This document shows, one piece after another, positions 44,655-56,249 of a DNA stretch of 64,000 nucleotides; within the stretch, counting starts at the first letter, position 1; every line of letters begins with the position of its first letter. A program made the translations under genes and the position numbers. The notes beneath the pieces were generated by a model, which ran no database searches, was not told the origin of the DNA, and saw nothing but the letters and a program-made list of their open reading frames with translations. This DNA comes from Tenebrio molitor (taxonomy: Eukaryota; Arthropoda; Insecta; Coleoptera; Tenebrionidae): positions 29,202,001-29,266,000 of the forward strand of contig NC_091049.1 of NCBI RefSeq assembly GCF_963966145.1, given 5' to 3'.

Positions 44655-47600
44655 ATGCCTTCTGCAAGTAGATTTTTTTTATATTAAGTCAAGCTAACAT
44701 TTCACCATTTCTTACAACAGTAATTGCACATCTTATTTTTGGAATATAGGTATGTAAAAAACTGAATATTTTGAGATATCTCTATCGTGTGTCTGAGACA
44801 TCAAAACATAAAAAAACAGATCGCATTGTTATTATTCAAGCTACTATTTTTTTTTCGACACTGTCAAAATTTGATAATTTTCTGCTGTGTGAACGGATTT
44901 TGATAAATGTCACAACTTGTCAAAACAAAACGTCAAGCTGATTTTAAGCGATTTGGAGCCTTTAAGGGGCTCGTCGAACAAAAAAAAACGTCGTATTCAA
45001 CGCGTTTGTGTGTAAATTTGGTTTTTTAAATAAATAGTATATTATTACATGAGCAAGTAAAGAAGGTTTTTATCCACTAAAATAAAGGTTGCAGCACAAA
45101 CCGAAGGCGCCTTCTGTAATTATTTGGGTGGATAAAAACCTTTACTTGCGAGTATAATACTATACTTTATCTACGATCAAATACGAGTAGGTATACAAAA
45201 AAATAATAAATCAATGTTTTAATTTTTTTAAATCTTAATGTTCTTTTTGTTACCATAGTTACGTTTTTGTATTTGGTTATGTTGCTGCAGTTACTGCAAT
45301 TTCTAATTTTGATTGGTCCAAGTCCGATGGATCAAAGATCCTGTCAATTTTATCCATGGCTGGGAACCAATAAGAGCTCTCTTTTAATTTGCCGGTGAAT
45401 AAAATGACAATTTAGAGTAGAGCTTTTACATCAATAAACAAAAATTGACATCGAAATTTAATTTCAGAGCACAGAACAAATCCAATTACGGGGACAAACG
45501 AATGTTCTAAGAGTCTTTTCCTCGGTAAGTACTTTTTCGGTCGGAAAAGAAAACGTCAAAATAAAAATGTGTCAGTAAATCATCACTGATCTTACATGAT
45601 AAATATTTGACATAAATTCTTATCAAGATAAATTATTATTATCACTACTTAGAAGAATTATGCAAATTGGATTATTTTTCAACACATCACAGCGCTTAAA
45701 TGTCTGATTAGACAAATTGTTGATTGTTGTCGAGGACATTGCTTAATAATGTTTTATCGAGATTATTAAAACGCTGAAATTTGTTTATCACAACTTATAT
45801 TCCGTTTTCAGAAAATCTTTTTGCATTATTCTTAAAACAATTGTAATACTATTTGCATCCTAGAGGAATTGTTTATTTATTTTATTTAACAGTTCTGTAA
45901 AAATAGACCACATTATTTTATTCAAAACGTGCTGAAACTGTAGGTACTCGCCTGTCAAACTTCTGAATAAAGGTTATCTTTCAGATCTTTAAAAAAAGAA
46001 GCGGAACCACTGATCAGGGTAAGGACTACGAACATTTATACATTGCACATTTGATCTTGAAACTGATAAACAATGACGACATCGAAGATTTTTCTATATC
46101 TTCGAACAACGCAAAATTCGAAGATTTTGACGATGTGGTCCTTGAAATTAAATATTACAACCAAAACCCACAAACCTACGCTTTGAAGTTGAAACACGTA
46201 AACAAGGAAAGACTACTGACAGCAGCCGGATTGACCGACGAAAGCGGGAATTTTAGTATCAAGAAGTACATCAAAGGATTTAAATTTGTCGACGACTCAG
46301 TCAGATTTATTCTTTTCACGAACGCCCTATTCGATGGTTCTAAAAAACAAAATATTACTCTAGGATTAGATACCATCATAGTACATGAATGTCCACAAGA
46401 CTTGCTTCTGACAACTTCAGACGAAGGTCACTCCTACAATTTCACAATTGCAAATCCAATGAATCTATCAGAATCAGAATTGAAGTTTTTTAACAATGTT
46501 CTCCTTTACACAAATCAAATGAACGTTGAGGAACTTGAAACTTGGACTCAAAATGAATTTAGAAACATGTTCAGTTGCGAAGAGTCAGTTTTTAAAGATT
46601 ACATTTACTTCGTCATCAATTGGAGTCTCATAGAAGGCGAGAAGAAAAAATTAGAGAAATCGTGGATCAAACGTGCGATTGGTATTCAATTATTAACACC
46701 ATTTATAATACCATTGTCTTTCGCTCCGGGTCCAGTTAACGATAACACAAGACTTTTACGAGAGACTATATCAAGATTTAGAATTACAATTTTTGACAGA
46801 AAGAATCGTAGAGAAGTTACGATTTTGTGGAAAGACTTCATGGACGAAATTAATAATTCAAGATCATTTTTGCCACTGCTGAAGAATATTGCAAGTCAAT
46901 ATCAGATAAAAATAAGTTGCATTGAAAGCGTGGACGATTTGAACCAGAAAGAACTAAGTCAAATGTTGTGGTTGATGGGAAAATGTCCACTGGTTCTCGA
47001 TGGTACAGGCAACATTTCTGCAGCTCTTAATTTATGCCTTGACGACAAGTTTGTCATACTTATCCCAAATTTTTCAATTGATTTTTCTATGAGCTTTCAA
47101 AATTTATCTGACTTGCAAGACGAACCAGACATGTCCCAAAATTTTCTGAACAATTTCACTTACTCACTGTCATGTACGGAAACTGTCAATTTGACGGACT
47201 TAGATGTGGAAATGCATGAAATTAAAGACATCACCACGGACAAGCTAGTTGTAATGAGAAATTGTTTCAGTCTGGAAAACAAAGAAGGCGAAGTTTTGCC
47301 ACCGTATTACGTCAAAAGAAAATTTACAAAAATTATGATAGACCCAAAAATTTTAAGAAAAACTTATATAAACACTCTAATTCTTATCTGTTCCATGACT
47401 AATGTGACTAGTTTTAAACTCCGCTTTAACCATATAAAGTTCATCAAATTAGAAAAGTTTTCCAAGAATGAATGCGACGACACAGTCACTTACTTCACCG
47501 ACGTTGAATATTCACAAAAGCAGTTTGACGAATTGTGTCTCAAGAGATCTCCAGACACTGAATGCCATCAGTTTCGATACGTCAACGACAACTGTCTAGA

Positions 47601-50600
47601 GTGGATCAGAAGCAAGAATTCTATCGAAAAATTGCGAAAATACCTGCTGGTAGGTAACAACTTGGCAAAGTATGACAAGGACGTCATCAGCGAAACCGAA
47701 CTATTTGACAGTCCGTCTACAAATCACGTGAACATTATTTGCGCCAAACCCGGAATGGGAAAAAGCATGCTGATGAGGAATCTGAAGAATGACGCTCCTC
47801 CGACCGTCTTGAGAATTTTGGTCTGCGCCAGAAATCATGCACTGTATTTTCGCAAGAAAGATACCGACGCTGAAACATTCATAGATTACATTCTTAACGA
47901 CACCCACAAGAAAAATGGAAATTTCAACAAGCGGATTTTGAAAATCTTGAAAACTAGAGGAAGGCTCGAGTTTCTCTGGGACGGACTGGACGAAATTTCT
48001 GAGAAAACTCTGCTGGTCGTCAAGGAGATTATTAAGAATATTTCCACTAAAGGACACCGACAGTGGATAACTTCTCGCGACAATTTGAAAACTACATTAG
48101 AAACTGAATTTAACGTTTTTTCTAAAACGCTAACTCAATTCGACGATTCCGAACAGAGAAGATACGTTAGCAACCGGCTAGAGATGTATGGTGACGATTG
48201 GGTCAAGATTTTCCAAATAATTGAGAAAAATATTCTGCGCATTCCCAACAACTATATTTTAGGCATTCCGCTTCAAATTTTTTTGTTGACGGAATTGATC
48301 CTTCACGATGAAGAAAAATATTGTCATTTGCTGAATGAGACATTTTTAGCTACCAACTTGTATCAACATTTTATCGACCAGAAATTCAAACTTCAAACGA
48401 ACTTTACAAAGACATCAGTGATTGACGGTTATAAAAGGGTGGCGGCTGCGACATATTTGAACAATGTGGAAAATTTAAATTGTCAGGAATTTTTGAAAAA
48501 TATTCAAAGAGATAAAGATCCTTTCGGGTTCATAACTGATGTGTCGGATACACTGACCCCAGAATTTTGTCACAACTCGTTCGGTGAATATTTTGCAGCT
48601 TTGTATATTTCGGAGAGTTCCAATGAGATCTTCCAAAACGATGAGTTTATGTACAATGAAGAGTACAATAACATTCGATTCTTTTTTGATCTAATTGTGT
48701 CTCAGAATAGCAAAGCTCACATCGCGGTTTTGTACAATCACTTTGAACTTTTGAAAGAATGTAATGAAGAGAAGTTGATGTGCAGGGACAAGATTGGACG
48801 CACCGCTTTCGATTTAGCACTAGAGAGGCGTAAAAAGTATCCAATTTTGGAAACTTATACATCGCATGATGCATATCATATTGGTTATTTAAACGTAAAA
48901 CTAGAACTGTTCAGGGATGTCACTTGTCAAAAAATTTTGGACTTTTTGTCACTTAAAAACAAGAGCAGTCAAGATTCAATTATTTTTGACGAAAACTTTC
49001 TGCTATTACCTTTTATCGAATTATCAGATGAAAACAAATCAATCATTTCTACATTTAGATCCAAATTGTTGCCAAACCTTCTGTTTTACGCGATACAAGG
49101 TGATTATTCAAAGATATTAGGACAATTCGAAAATTTACCTTTGATAAAAACTGATTACGGACAAACTCTTTTACACTTGGCGATTCGCAATGAATCAATC
49201 AATAGTTTAAAATGTATATTGTATAACAAAATATACCAAAAATACCTTATTAAAAACACCAGACTTCTAAGTACAATGTGCAGCTCCAAATTTGCCAACA
49301 TTTTGAAAATTCATAAGATAGATCTAAATGTGGTAGACTACAACAACAGGACACCTCTCCATCATGCTTGCGAGAGCAACAATCTTGAAGCAGTTGAGTT
49401 TTTGATCCAATCTGGAGCAAAACTAAATGAGAAAAGCAAAAATGGTAAAACTCCTCTACTAGAATGTTGCTCCCTAGAAGTGATGCAACTCCTGATTCAC
49501 AATGGCGCCGATGTGAACATTAAAGATAAGTCCGGTAAAACCGTTCTGCACTATGCATCTGAAATTCAGGATTTTTCTTACGACGTTTTAGAATTTTTAG
49601 AATTACTGATCGAAAATAACGCAGATTTGAATATTGTAGACAAAAAAGGACGACCTCCGATATATTACGCTTGTCTGAAAGGTCCTTCTGATACTTTGAA
49701 ATGTCTAATTCGAAACGGAGCCGATGTGAATTTAACAGACAGAACCGGCAAAACTTCTCTCCATTACGTCTCTGAAGATCAGCACATTTCTGACGAAATT
49801 GTAACAATTTTGATCAAGGGTGGGGCACAATTGGATGCAGTGGATGAGAGTGGTCAGGCTCCCATTCATTACGCGTGTCAAAGCGGTTGTTCTGAGAAGG
49901 TAAAACTGTTGGTTAACGGGGGCGCAAGAGTGAATCTTGAAGACAGAAATAGAAAAACTGCTCTGCATTACTGTTGTCATAATGAGAAGATTTCTGACGA
50001 CGTCGTGAAGTTATTGATTAGAAACTCAGCAAACATGGATATTACAGATAAGACTGGTAATGCTCCCATACATTACGCTTGCAAGAGTGCTTCATTTGAA
50101 AAACTGAAACTGTTGATTCAAGGGGGCGCCAGCGTCAATACTACAAACTCGAGTGGACAAACAGTGTTGCATTATGTATGCCAGCACCAATTTATTTCTC
50201 CTTCTTGTTTGAACATCTTAATTGACAATAATGCAGATTTAAATGTTGTCGATGAGTTTTCTTGTACCCCTCTTAACTATGCTTGTCGAAATGGTTTTTG
50301 TGAAAAAGTGAAATTATTGTTGATTCAAAATGGCATATGTGTGTATATCCCAGACGAGTTTGGTAAAACTCCGTTACTCTACGCTTGTGAAAATCCGAAT
50401 ATTTCATCCGATTGCGTCGAAATGCTTATCAGGAACAAAGCTAAATTAGATATTATCGATAAGGCAGATCGTACCGCCATACACTATGCTTGTGCGAGTA
50501 GTTCTGTCGAAAAACTGAAGTTGCTGATTCAAAATGGCGCCGATGTGAACATCAAAAATTCAACGTCCAGCGCACCTTTGCATTTTGTGTGTGAGAAGTC

Positions 50601-51084
50601 GTCTATTCCTCACATCGTGTTAGACGTTTTAATAGAAAATAAAGCAAACTTGAATGTTTTTGACAAGGACTATCTCTATCCGATACATTACGCATGTTAC
50701 AGTGGTTCTGCCGAGAAACTCCTTTTGCTCATTAAGAATGGCGCCAGTGTGACTATGAAGGACAACAATGATAAAGCGCCTCTGCATTATGCTTGTCAGA
50801 AAGATTTTTTTTCGAAGGATGTTGTTATAGCGTTGCTTAAAGGAGGTGCGCATGTGAATGCTGTCGACAAGGACGGTCGTACCGCGATGCATTATGCATG
50901 TATGAATAATAATCGGGATAAAATATTTCAGTTATTAAAAAATAATGCTAAACAGAATATTAAAGATACAAATGGTAAAAAACCCTTACAATATGCATCT
51001 CGAGAAATGATACAAAATTTAATGGAAACAGACGCTACGTTACTAAGGCCCGGTTTCTGGAAACAATTTTCTTGGGCCAGTTAG
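44655..51084 (+). CDS. Nuclease-like/NACHT/ankyrin protein, array copy 3 (complete, 1,721 aa)
   Basis: The only full-length open copy. Exons 44655-44663, 45468-45524 and 45985-51084. Intron 1 uses a GC donor (GCAAGT). Domains in order: N-terminal alpha/beta domain with GKDYEHLYIAHLIL (about 34-47), FDDVVLEI (70-77) and LKLKH (89-93), a PD-(D/E)xK-like arrangement in which the usual Gln/Glu before Lys is Lys; a linker domain with WLMGKCPLVLDG; NACHT with Walker A KPGMGKS (about 610-617), Walker B WDGLDE (687-692), sensor-1 Arg (720), helical/winged-helix part with LGIPLQIFLLTEL, and FCHNSFGEYFAAL (883-895); a spacer; then 17 ankyrin repeats (about 1143-1700) alternating 35 and 33 residues. No signal peptide or membrane segment, so intracellular. 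A nucleotide-dependent switch with a repeat sensor and nuclease-like effector is inferred from family knowledge. The C-terminal end derives from a MITE. About 17 residues after DQKFKL are missing relative to copies 1, 2 and 4. Confidence 0.88.
45034..45170. mobile_element. Small foldback MITE in intron 1 of copy 3
   Basis: GCAAGTAAAGAAGGTTTTTA and TCCAC are mirrored by GTGGATAAAAACCTTTACTTGC. About 137 bases, no coding capacity. Confidence 0.65.
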
Positions 51085-51201
51085 TTAACTCTCCGATAAA
51101 TACAAAAATCATGATTGTAATGTAATTGGTTACTTTCTAGCGTTTCCATAGTGACGCTTGATTTAACCGGCCGTTATCGGGCCCTTTCAGAAACCGGGCA
51201 T
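51047..51201. mobile_element. MITE at the 3' end of copy 3, TAA duplication
   Basis: GGCCCGGTTTCTG and CAGAAACCGGGC form the ends, with TAA on both sides (51044-51046, 51202-51204), as expected for PIF/Harbinger-like MITEs. After it the ancestral gene end resumes (ATGATTGCACCATT, as in copy 2). The MITE supplies the last 12 codons and the stop of copy 3. Confidence 0.8.
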
Positions 51202-51204
51202 TAA

Positions 51205-53156
51205 TGATTGCACCATTGCATAATAGTTATTTAATAAACTAGTTTGATAATGATTAACAAAAGAGTTGATTACAAAAATTTTTCGTTGACCGCAAACTTT
51301 TTTTTTTTTGGTGACAAATTTTGAAATTAAAGCCAAATCAAAACCAATTTAATCTTTTTCCATAAAGATGAGACCTTATAAATACCTTCATTCTTTTTTT
51401 GTCCTCAGGGTAGGCCATTTTAAAATTTTTCAACACTTTTCCACAAAAAGTGTCAGAAGACATTCAATTTCACGTAAAAATCACGATTGCTACGGAAACC
51501 TAGTTACCTTTGAAAAATATGACATGCGAATTATAACCAAAAATGTCGGTTTTTGAAAAAGTGAATTCGTAATTGTGCAGTTATGGAGCTATAAAATATA
51601 GAAAACCCTACTGCACTACCTGCTGCAGTGTTGGTAAGTGCAAACATCAAAATATCATCAAAACGTCAAAATCGCAAAAATCGTTGATTAATGAAAAATA
51701 GTGTATTAATGAGGTCCATTAATACACTATATTTTAGACAAAATAATTCATTAATATTGAAATTAACAAGGGGTCAACGGAAAACTAATGTTAATTAATA
51801 CATACATAGGTATATAGGTTTTAGGTTCTTTAAAATTGTTAACTTAATTGTTAGACTTAATTATAAAACTAAACCACCTTAATAGTGTTCTTATAGGTAC
51901 CTTATGTTTAAATGTTAGTTTTTAATTTTTTAAACTGTATTAATATTCGTCAGAATTACATCAAGAAAAAAGTGGTTGTCTTCAGTTTTTAATTTAAAGC
52001 GTTAAGCACGTCCACACAAGGTGGGGAAGCATTGAATTGTGGTAGTCACAATATTTAATGCTTCTCTGCTTTGCATATCCTAAATGTACTAGTCCATTTT
52101 CCTTTTCAATATTATCATCAACCCCCATACACTAAATGAGAAATTTGGTCATCTTTCGCCGTTTTTGTAAGTCCTTGTAAATGCACTCTGAAATGTGTTT
52201 TGATAACATCATCAGGTACGCTTTGGATTTAGATAGATAATGGAAAATTATCTGCTCTTCTTGCCGTAAGTATGAAAATGTTTACCTAATGCTGACATTT
52301 CGCCACTATAAATTTTTACTTTTTGAAAAACCATCATCCAAGATACAATTTTTCCATAATCACAAATTTTGGTAAGTCTTTTTATAAAACGTTTATTTTT
52401 CAATTAATTGTCTTTTTTACAGATGATTATTTTTTAAACAGTCCTGTCAGCCAATCGTAATGAGGAAAAATTTCAAATTGGCCAATAGCATCAAAATTAC
52501 ACTGACTCTTTGCTAGTAGCTAATTACCACGACAATTTTTTCGTTGTTAAGGTTTACCTGAGTTTGAAACGGTCGAAAAAGTGGATTTTCGATCACATTT
52601 TTTGAGAAAACGGTATGAGATGAACATTTCCTCTCTTTTGTATATAAATTAAGAACATTTTTATTAGTGAACTATGAAGAGAAAAATATAATTTTGTTTT
52701 GATGAATTTGTTAAAAAACCACAAATAGAATGCTCTGCTTAGAAGCTGTGTAGGCAAAATGAAAAGAGATGTCGAAAATATCTCACGTCATTCACTAGAT
52801 ATTGTTGTGAATGTGACGCAGACGAAAGATGGTGTTTCCAACTTGAATATTAGTTGAAAAAAACGAAAAAAATGAAGTCATTTCTCAGCGTTAAAATTTC
52901 ACGTTGTAGGCAACCAACCCTACATGCTACCTGAGCTAACAGCTTAGAGAAGGGTCGGCCTTCTGCTGAGAAATTAGGGAGAAATATAATAGTTATTTGC
53001 ATTTTCTTCATCAGATTATTATATCACCCATTTTAATATTACGCAATTCTCTGTCCCGTTTTTTACGTGGATCAATAATTTCTGGTAATAATGCACCAGT
53101 GTAAAATAAGCACAATTTTTTCCTTTTTTCATGCCAAAATTCCCGATCTCTAAATA
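51205..53156 (+). repeat. 3' flank of copy 3, partly shared with units 1 and 2
   Basis: From about 51830 the sequence matches 42600-43210 and from 52050 to 52450 it matches 25100-25500. Between 51240 and 51830, and from 52450 on, I see no gene. A short hairpin around GTGTATTAATGAGGTCCATTA lies at about 51700. AATAAA near 51235 could be the polyadenylation signal of copy 3. Confidence 0.6.
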
Positions 53157-53588
53157 TTTTTTTCTATTATTGATTGAAAAAATTGAAATTCACGCATAGT
53201 TATCCGTGCATGAAGTGGGTCATTTTTTTCCGTGTATTTTTTTTTGCATTGTTAGTAAGATCGAAACCATAGAAACCATACAAAACAGTGTGTGAAATGC
53301 GATTTCACGCACACGACTATTTCTGCCTTTCACTTCACGCACTGTTTTTTATTAGTTACCTAGCAACATGGTCACTGCATTGAAACTTCAGAGTTCCTTC
53401 AAAAATTTGAATTTTTAATTTCAATTTTTTGAATCAATTATAGAAAAAATATTGTTTATATTTCGTGCGTGAAGATGTTTTTGTGCATTCAAAGGCTTAT
53501 ACTGCCTCGACCTTCGTCTCGGCGTAAAAGACCTTTTCATGCACAAAAAACACTCTCTTCACGCACTTAATATAAAAATAACTATTTC
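53157..53588 (-). repeat. 430-bp interspersed repeat (inverted copy at 58584-59015)
   Basis: Bases from ATTGAAATTCACGCATAGTT to TTCACGCACTTAATATAAAA recur, reverse-complemented and with few changes, in intron 1 of copy 4. Internal short palindromes (GCGTGAAATTTCACGC-like) suggest a non-autonomous DNA element. No coding capacity. Confidence 0.8.
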
Positions 53589-53663
53589 GTACCAAATACC
53601 TTTTTTTGTCCATACAACAAAATAACACCATTCTTTTTTGCTAATGTTCAACTGCCCCTAAAC

Positions 53664-54090
53664 GGCTGGGTGGCCGCATGGCTGTCGGAGACAGTGCTCC
53701 GAGGTCGCGGTCCCGGCGCTAGTGGGTTCGAATCCCACCGAAGGGGGAGGATTTTTTCGAAGGAAGGAAACTCCGCCGGGCCATGGATGTGTGTGTATGT
53801 CTAGTAGGGGCTGACGGTAGGGTGGTGGAAGGAAGAGCGACACTCTCCCGACACCACCGCGAGGTCAGCAGGGTTCAAATCCCAGGCCGGATGGCCTCCC
53901 ATGGATGTTGTGTGTTGTGATATTCGTGTTGTGTCGTCCAAAGGAGTGGAGAGAGGGTGGGCGTAGGTAGCCGGGGAAAGTACCCCGGAGCCCCGCCGCA
54001 CCACAAAGGAAAAAGAAACCAAGCCGACCGTAAAAGGTACCTGATAGGCCTGTTAGGTGAAAAGGGAAAGGCAAAAAAAAAAAAAAAAAA
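53664..54090 (+). mobile_element. tRNA-derived SINE with poly(A) tail and 13-bp target duplication
   Basis: ACTGCCCCTAAAC flanks both ends (53651-53663 and 54091-54103). The head has an RNA polymerase III A-box-like TGGCCGCATGG and a perfect B box GGTTCGAATCC (about 53727). A second B-box-like GGTTCAAATCC lies at about 53873, suggesting a dimeric or composite tRNA-derived head. The body is GC-rich and ends in about 18 A residues. This is a young retroposed copy. It encodes no protein; minus-strand open frames across it are chance. Confidence 0.88.
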
Positions 54091-54214
54091 ACTGCCCCTA
54101 AACCTGATACATGTAATTGTCATTAATTTTTAATTTTAGTCGATTATTTACAATTTCTAAACATTTTATTAATTTGGCTTCTGTAGCCTCATAAGGTGTT
54201 AAATCTTTTCCTTT

Positions 54215-55245
54215 GTACGAGTCCCAGGTGTAGAAAACGACCCGTAGGAGTTTTCTATTGGACAAGTGCGCCAATGCCCTTATAAAATGAGCTTTTTATG
54301 TTATTTTTTCGAATTTGCACCCTTGTTTTAATTTTTAAATAAAAAAATTAAATATTCAAAATCTAGGGAATTCTGTATTAATTTTGTAAAAATTTCTTAG
54401 AGATCTATTAAACCACGAGCCATAAACGAGTAATAGACATATTAGAGACGCAAATTCTAAAAATAAACTACCATTTCCTGTAAAAAGGAAGAAACATGTT
54501 AGTGCGTTAGTGGATAAAATTTTTAAAGCATCTAACATGTATACAATCACTGTCCTATTAGGTATTAGCACATTAGCCACTAAAAAGTTGCACAAATGTG
54601 CTTAACTTTTATACCTATAAATATCGAGCGATCAAATTAATTTGTAATCGAGTCATCCATGGATTTGAATCCGTATGTCTTTGCGATTGATATGTCGAGA
54701 TCTAACCTGTGTTTTGCGCTGTAATTATTGTAGCATGGAGTTCAAGTAACGACATACGGTTTCGGATTCATGGATAACTCGATTACAATAGTTATTTGGA
54801 TCACAAGTCCAGAAATAGTATATTAAAGAACGAGTTTTATAAGGGTTGATTTGGCGCACGAGTTCCAGGTGTAGAAAACGACCCGTAGGGGAGTTTTGTA
54901 TGGAACGAGTGCGCCAATGCCCTTATAAAACAAGTTTTTTATGGTATTTTTTAGAATTTGCACCCTTGTTTTAATTTTTAAATAAAAAAAATAAACTTTC
55001 AAATTCTAGGGAATTTTGTATTAATTGGTAATTCAAGGTAACGACTGCAACATATGTTAAAAAGTAGAGTTTGAACATTAATATTGGAAGTTTTTTGGTG
55101 TAAATGACAATAATACACTGAAATATTGATAAAAATGTTCTTAGAGATCTATTAAATCACGAGTGCTTTAAGAGATAGCCATAAACGACTCCAAATTGAA
55201 TACAATAATAGACCTATTAGAGACGCAGATTCTAAAAATAATATT
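54215..55245 (+). repeat. Direct duplication of ~250-bp unit
   Basis: CCAGGTGTAGAAAACGACCC and the following text through TTAGAGACGCAAATTCTAAA (54225-54465) recur at 54865-55235, the second with an inserted segment. A foldback element (54643-54788) lies between them. Confidence 0.7.
54643..54788. mobile_element. Short foldback MITE
   Basis: TGTAATCGAGTCATCCATGG and ATCCGTATGTC are mirrored by GACATACGG and CATGGATAACTCGATTACA. No coding capacity. Confidence 0.65.
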
Positions 55246-55394
55246 TTGCGAGTGTGAGTGATATTGCGTAGCCGAGGCGGTTTAGCCGAGGCGAAGCAAC
55301 ACGAGCACTCGCAAAACATTTTCTGGACGTGTAATCCACAAAAATTTTCATGCCGACAAATTTAAATCATTTTTAAAAAGTAAAAAATTTGTTT

Positions 55395-55480
55395 CACAAG
55401 CGGAATCGAACCCGCGACCCTCGCGTCCCTAAGCCAAAACGGAGTCCGTTGGCTATATTCAATGCCACCTGCTCAGAGGC
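55395..55480 (-). repeat. tRNA-like sequence (SINE head or tRNA pseudogene)
   Basis: On the minus strand GGTGGCATTGAAT is followed about 50 bases later by GGGTTCGATTCCGC, an A-box-like and a good B-box sequence. A closed cloverleaf with a paired acceptor stem was not found, so I do not call a functional tRNA. Confidence 0.4.
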
Positions 55481-56249
55481 CGATTTCAAGTTGACTTGCA
55501 ACTTGTATTGTCATGGTAACGGCACAAAATTGCAAGTTTGAGAAAGATGACGCATATTAGTAATTAATGTGTAGGACAAAGATAGCTACACATTTGCGCT
55601 GCATCACCTATTTGTCACCCTGACTTGAAATCGGGCTCTCATTCTCTAGCGAATTTTTAGTGAACGTCACTTTTGTAAGTACTAGGCCGGGAATTTTACG
55701 TTCCCGGCGGATTTTGAATCATGCAAAACCGTCGATAACGGCCGGCGGCTTGAAAATTAATTTGATCCCTCTTTAATAAAAAGGAATAAAACAACAGTTT
55801 GCAGTGCAGCCAATTCAGATTTGGCATTGTCGGACTTCTCTCCCCAGGGCAAATTGCATTTTATGGAGATATTTTACCTCCGTATTCAGGCACGGAACAG
55901 ATGGTAATCCTCTACCGCCTACTGACCGTCTTTGACCAATTCAAGGTATACTCCGTACTCTGATAGATTGCACGTTTTTTGACAGAAGACAGACACAGAA
56001 ACTGGTTTGGCGGGAATTAATCTGCAGGGACAGGGATACAACGGTTTTCTACATAACGTGAAACAATTGAGATGGAGAGTTTAGTATTTTTCACTGCTTT
56101 ATGTTTTGGAACTAGAATTTAAAAACGTGCAATCTATCACCGTACGGAGTATACCTGCGTCTCACGGTTTGTTTGACCAAAATATAAATTTGTAAATAGA
56201 GGACCCACTGCACATCAACTAAGAAATTTCTTTTAGGTAAACGCGAGCC
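55481..56249. other. Stretch with no recognised feature
   Basis: AT-rich DNA with a GC-richer patch near 55690-55745 (GGCCGGGAATTTTACGTTCC). No motif-bearing open frame. Confidence 0.35.

Noticed and set aside
49345..51040. CRISPR-like or satellite array (regular ~204-base repeats)
   Set aside because: The periodicity is the 68-residue ankyrin dimer in an open reading frame; repeats are diverged and have no spacers.
53664..53745. Functional tRNA gene
   Set aside because: Good A/B boxes, but the segment belongs to a retroposed unit with poly(A) tail and no paired acceptor stem.
53658..54123. Four overlapping minus-strand frames over the SINE
   Set aside because: They arise from the GC-rich SINE body; Pol III boxes, poly(A) tail and target duplication explain the segment.
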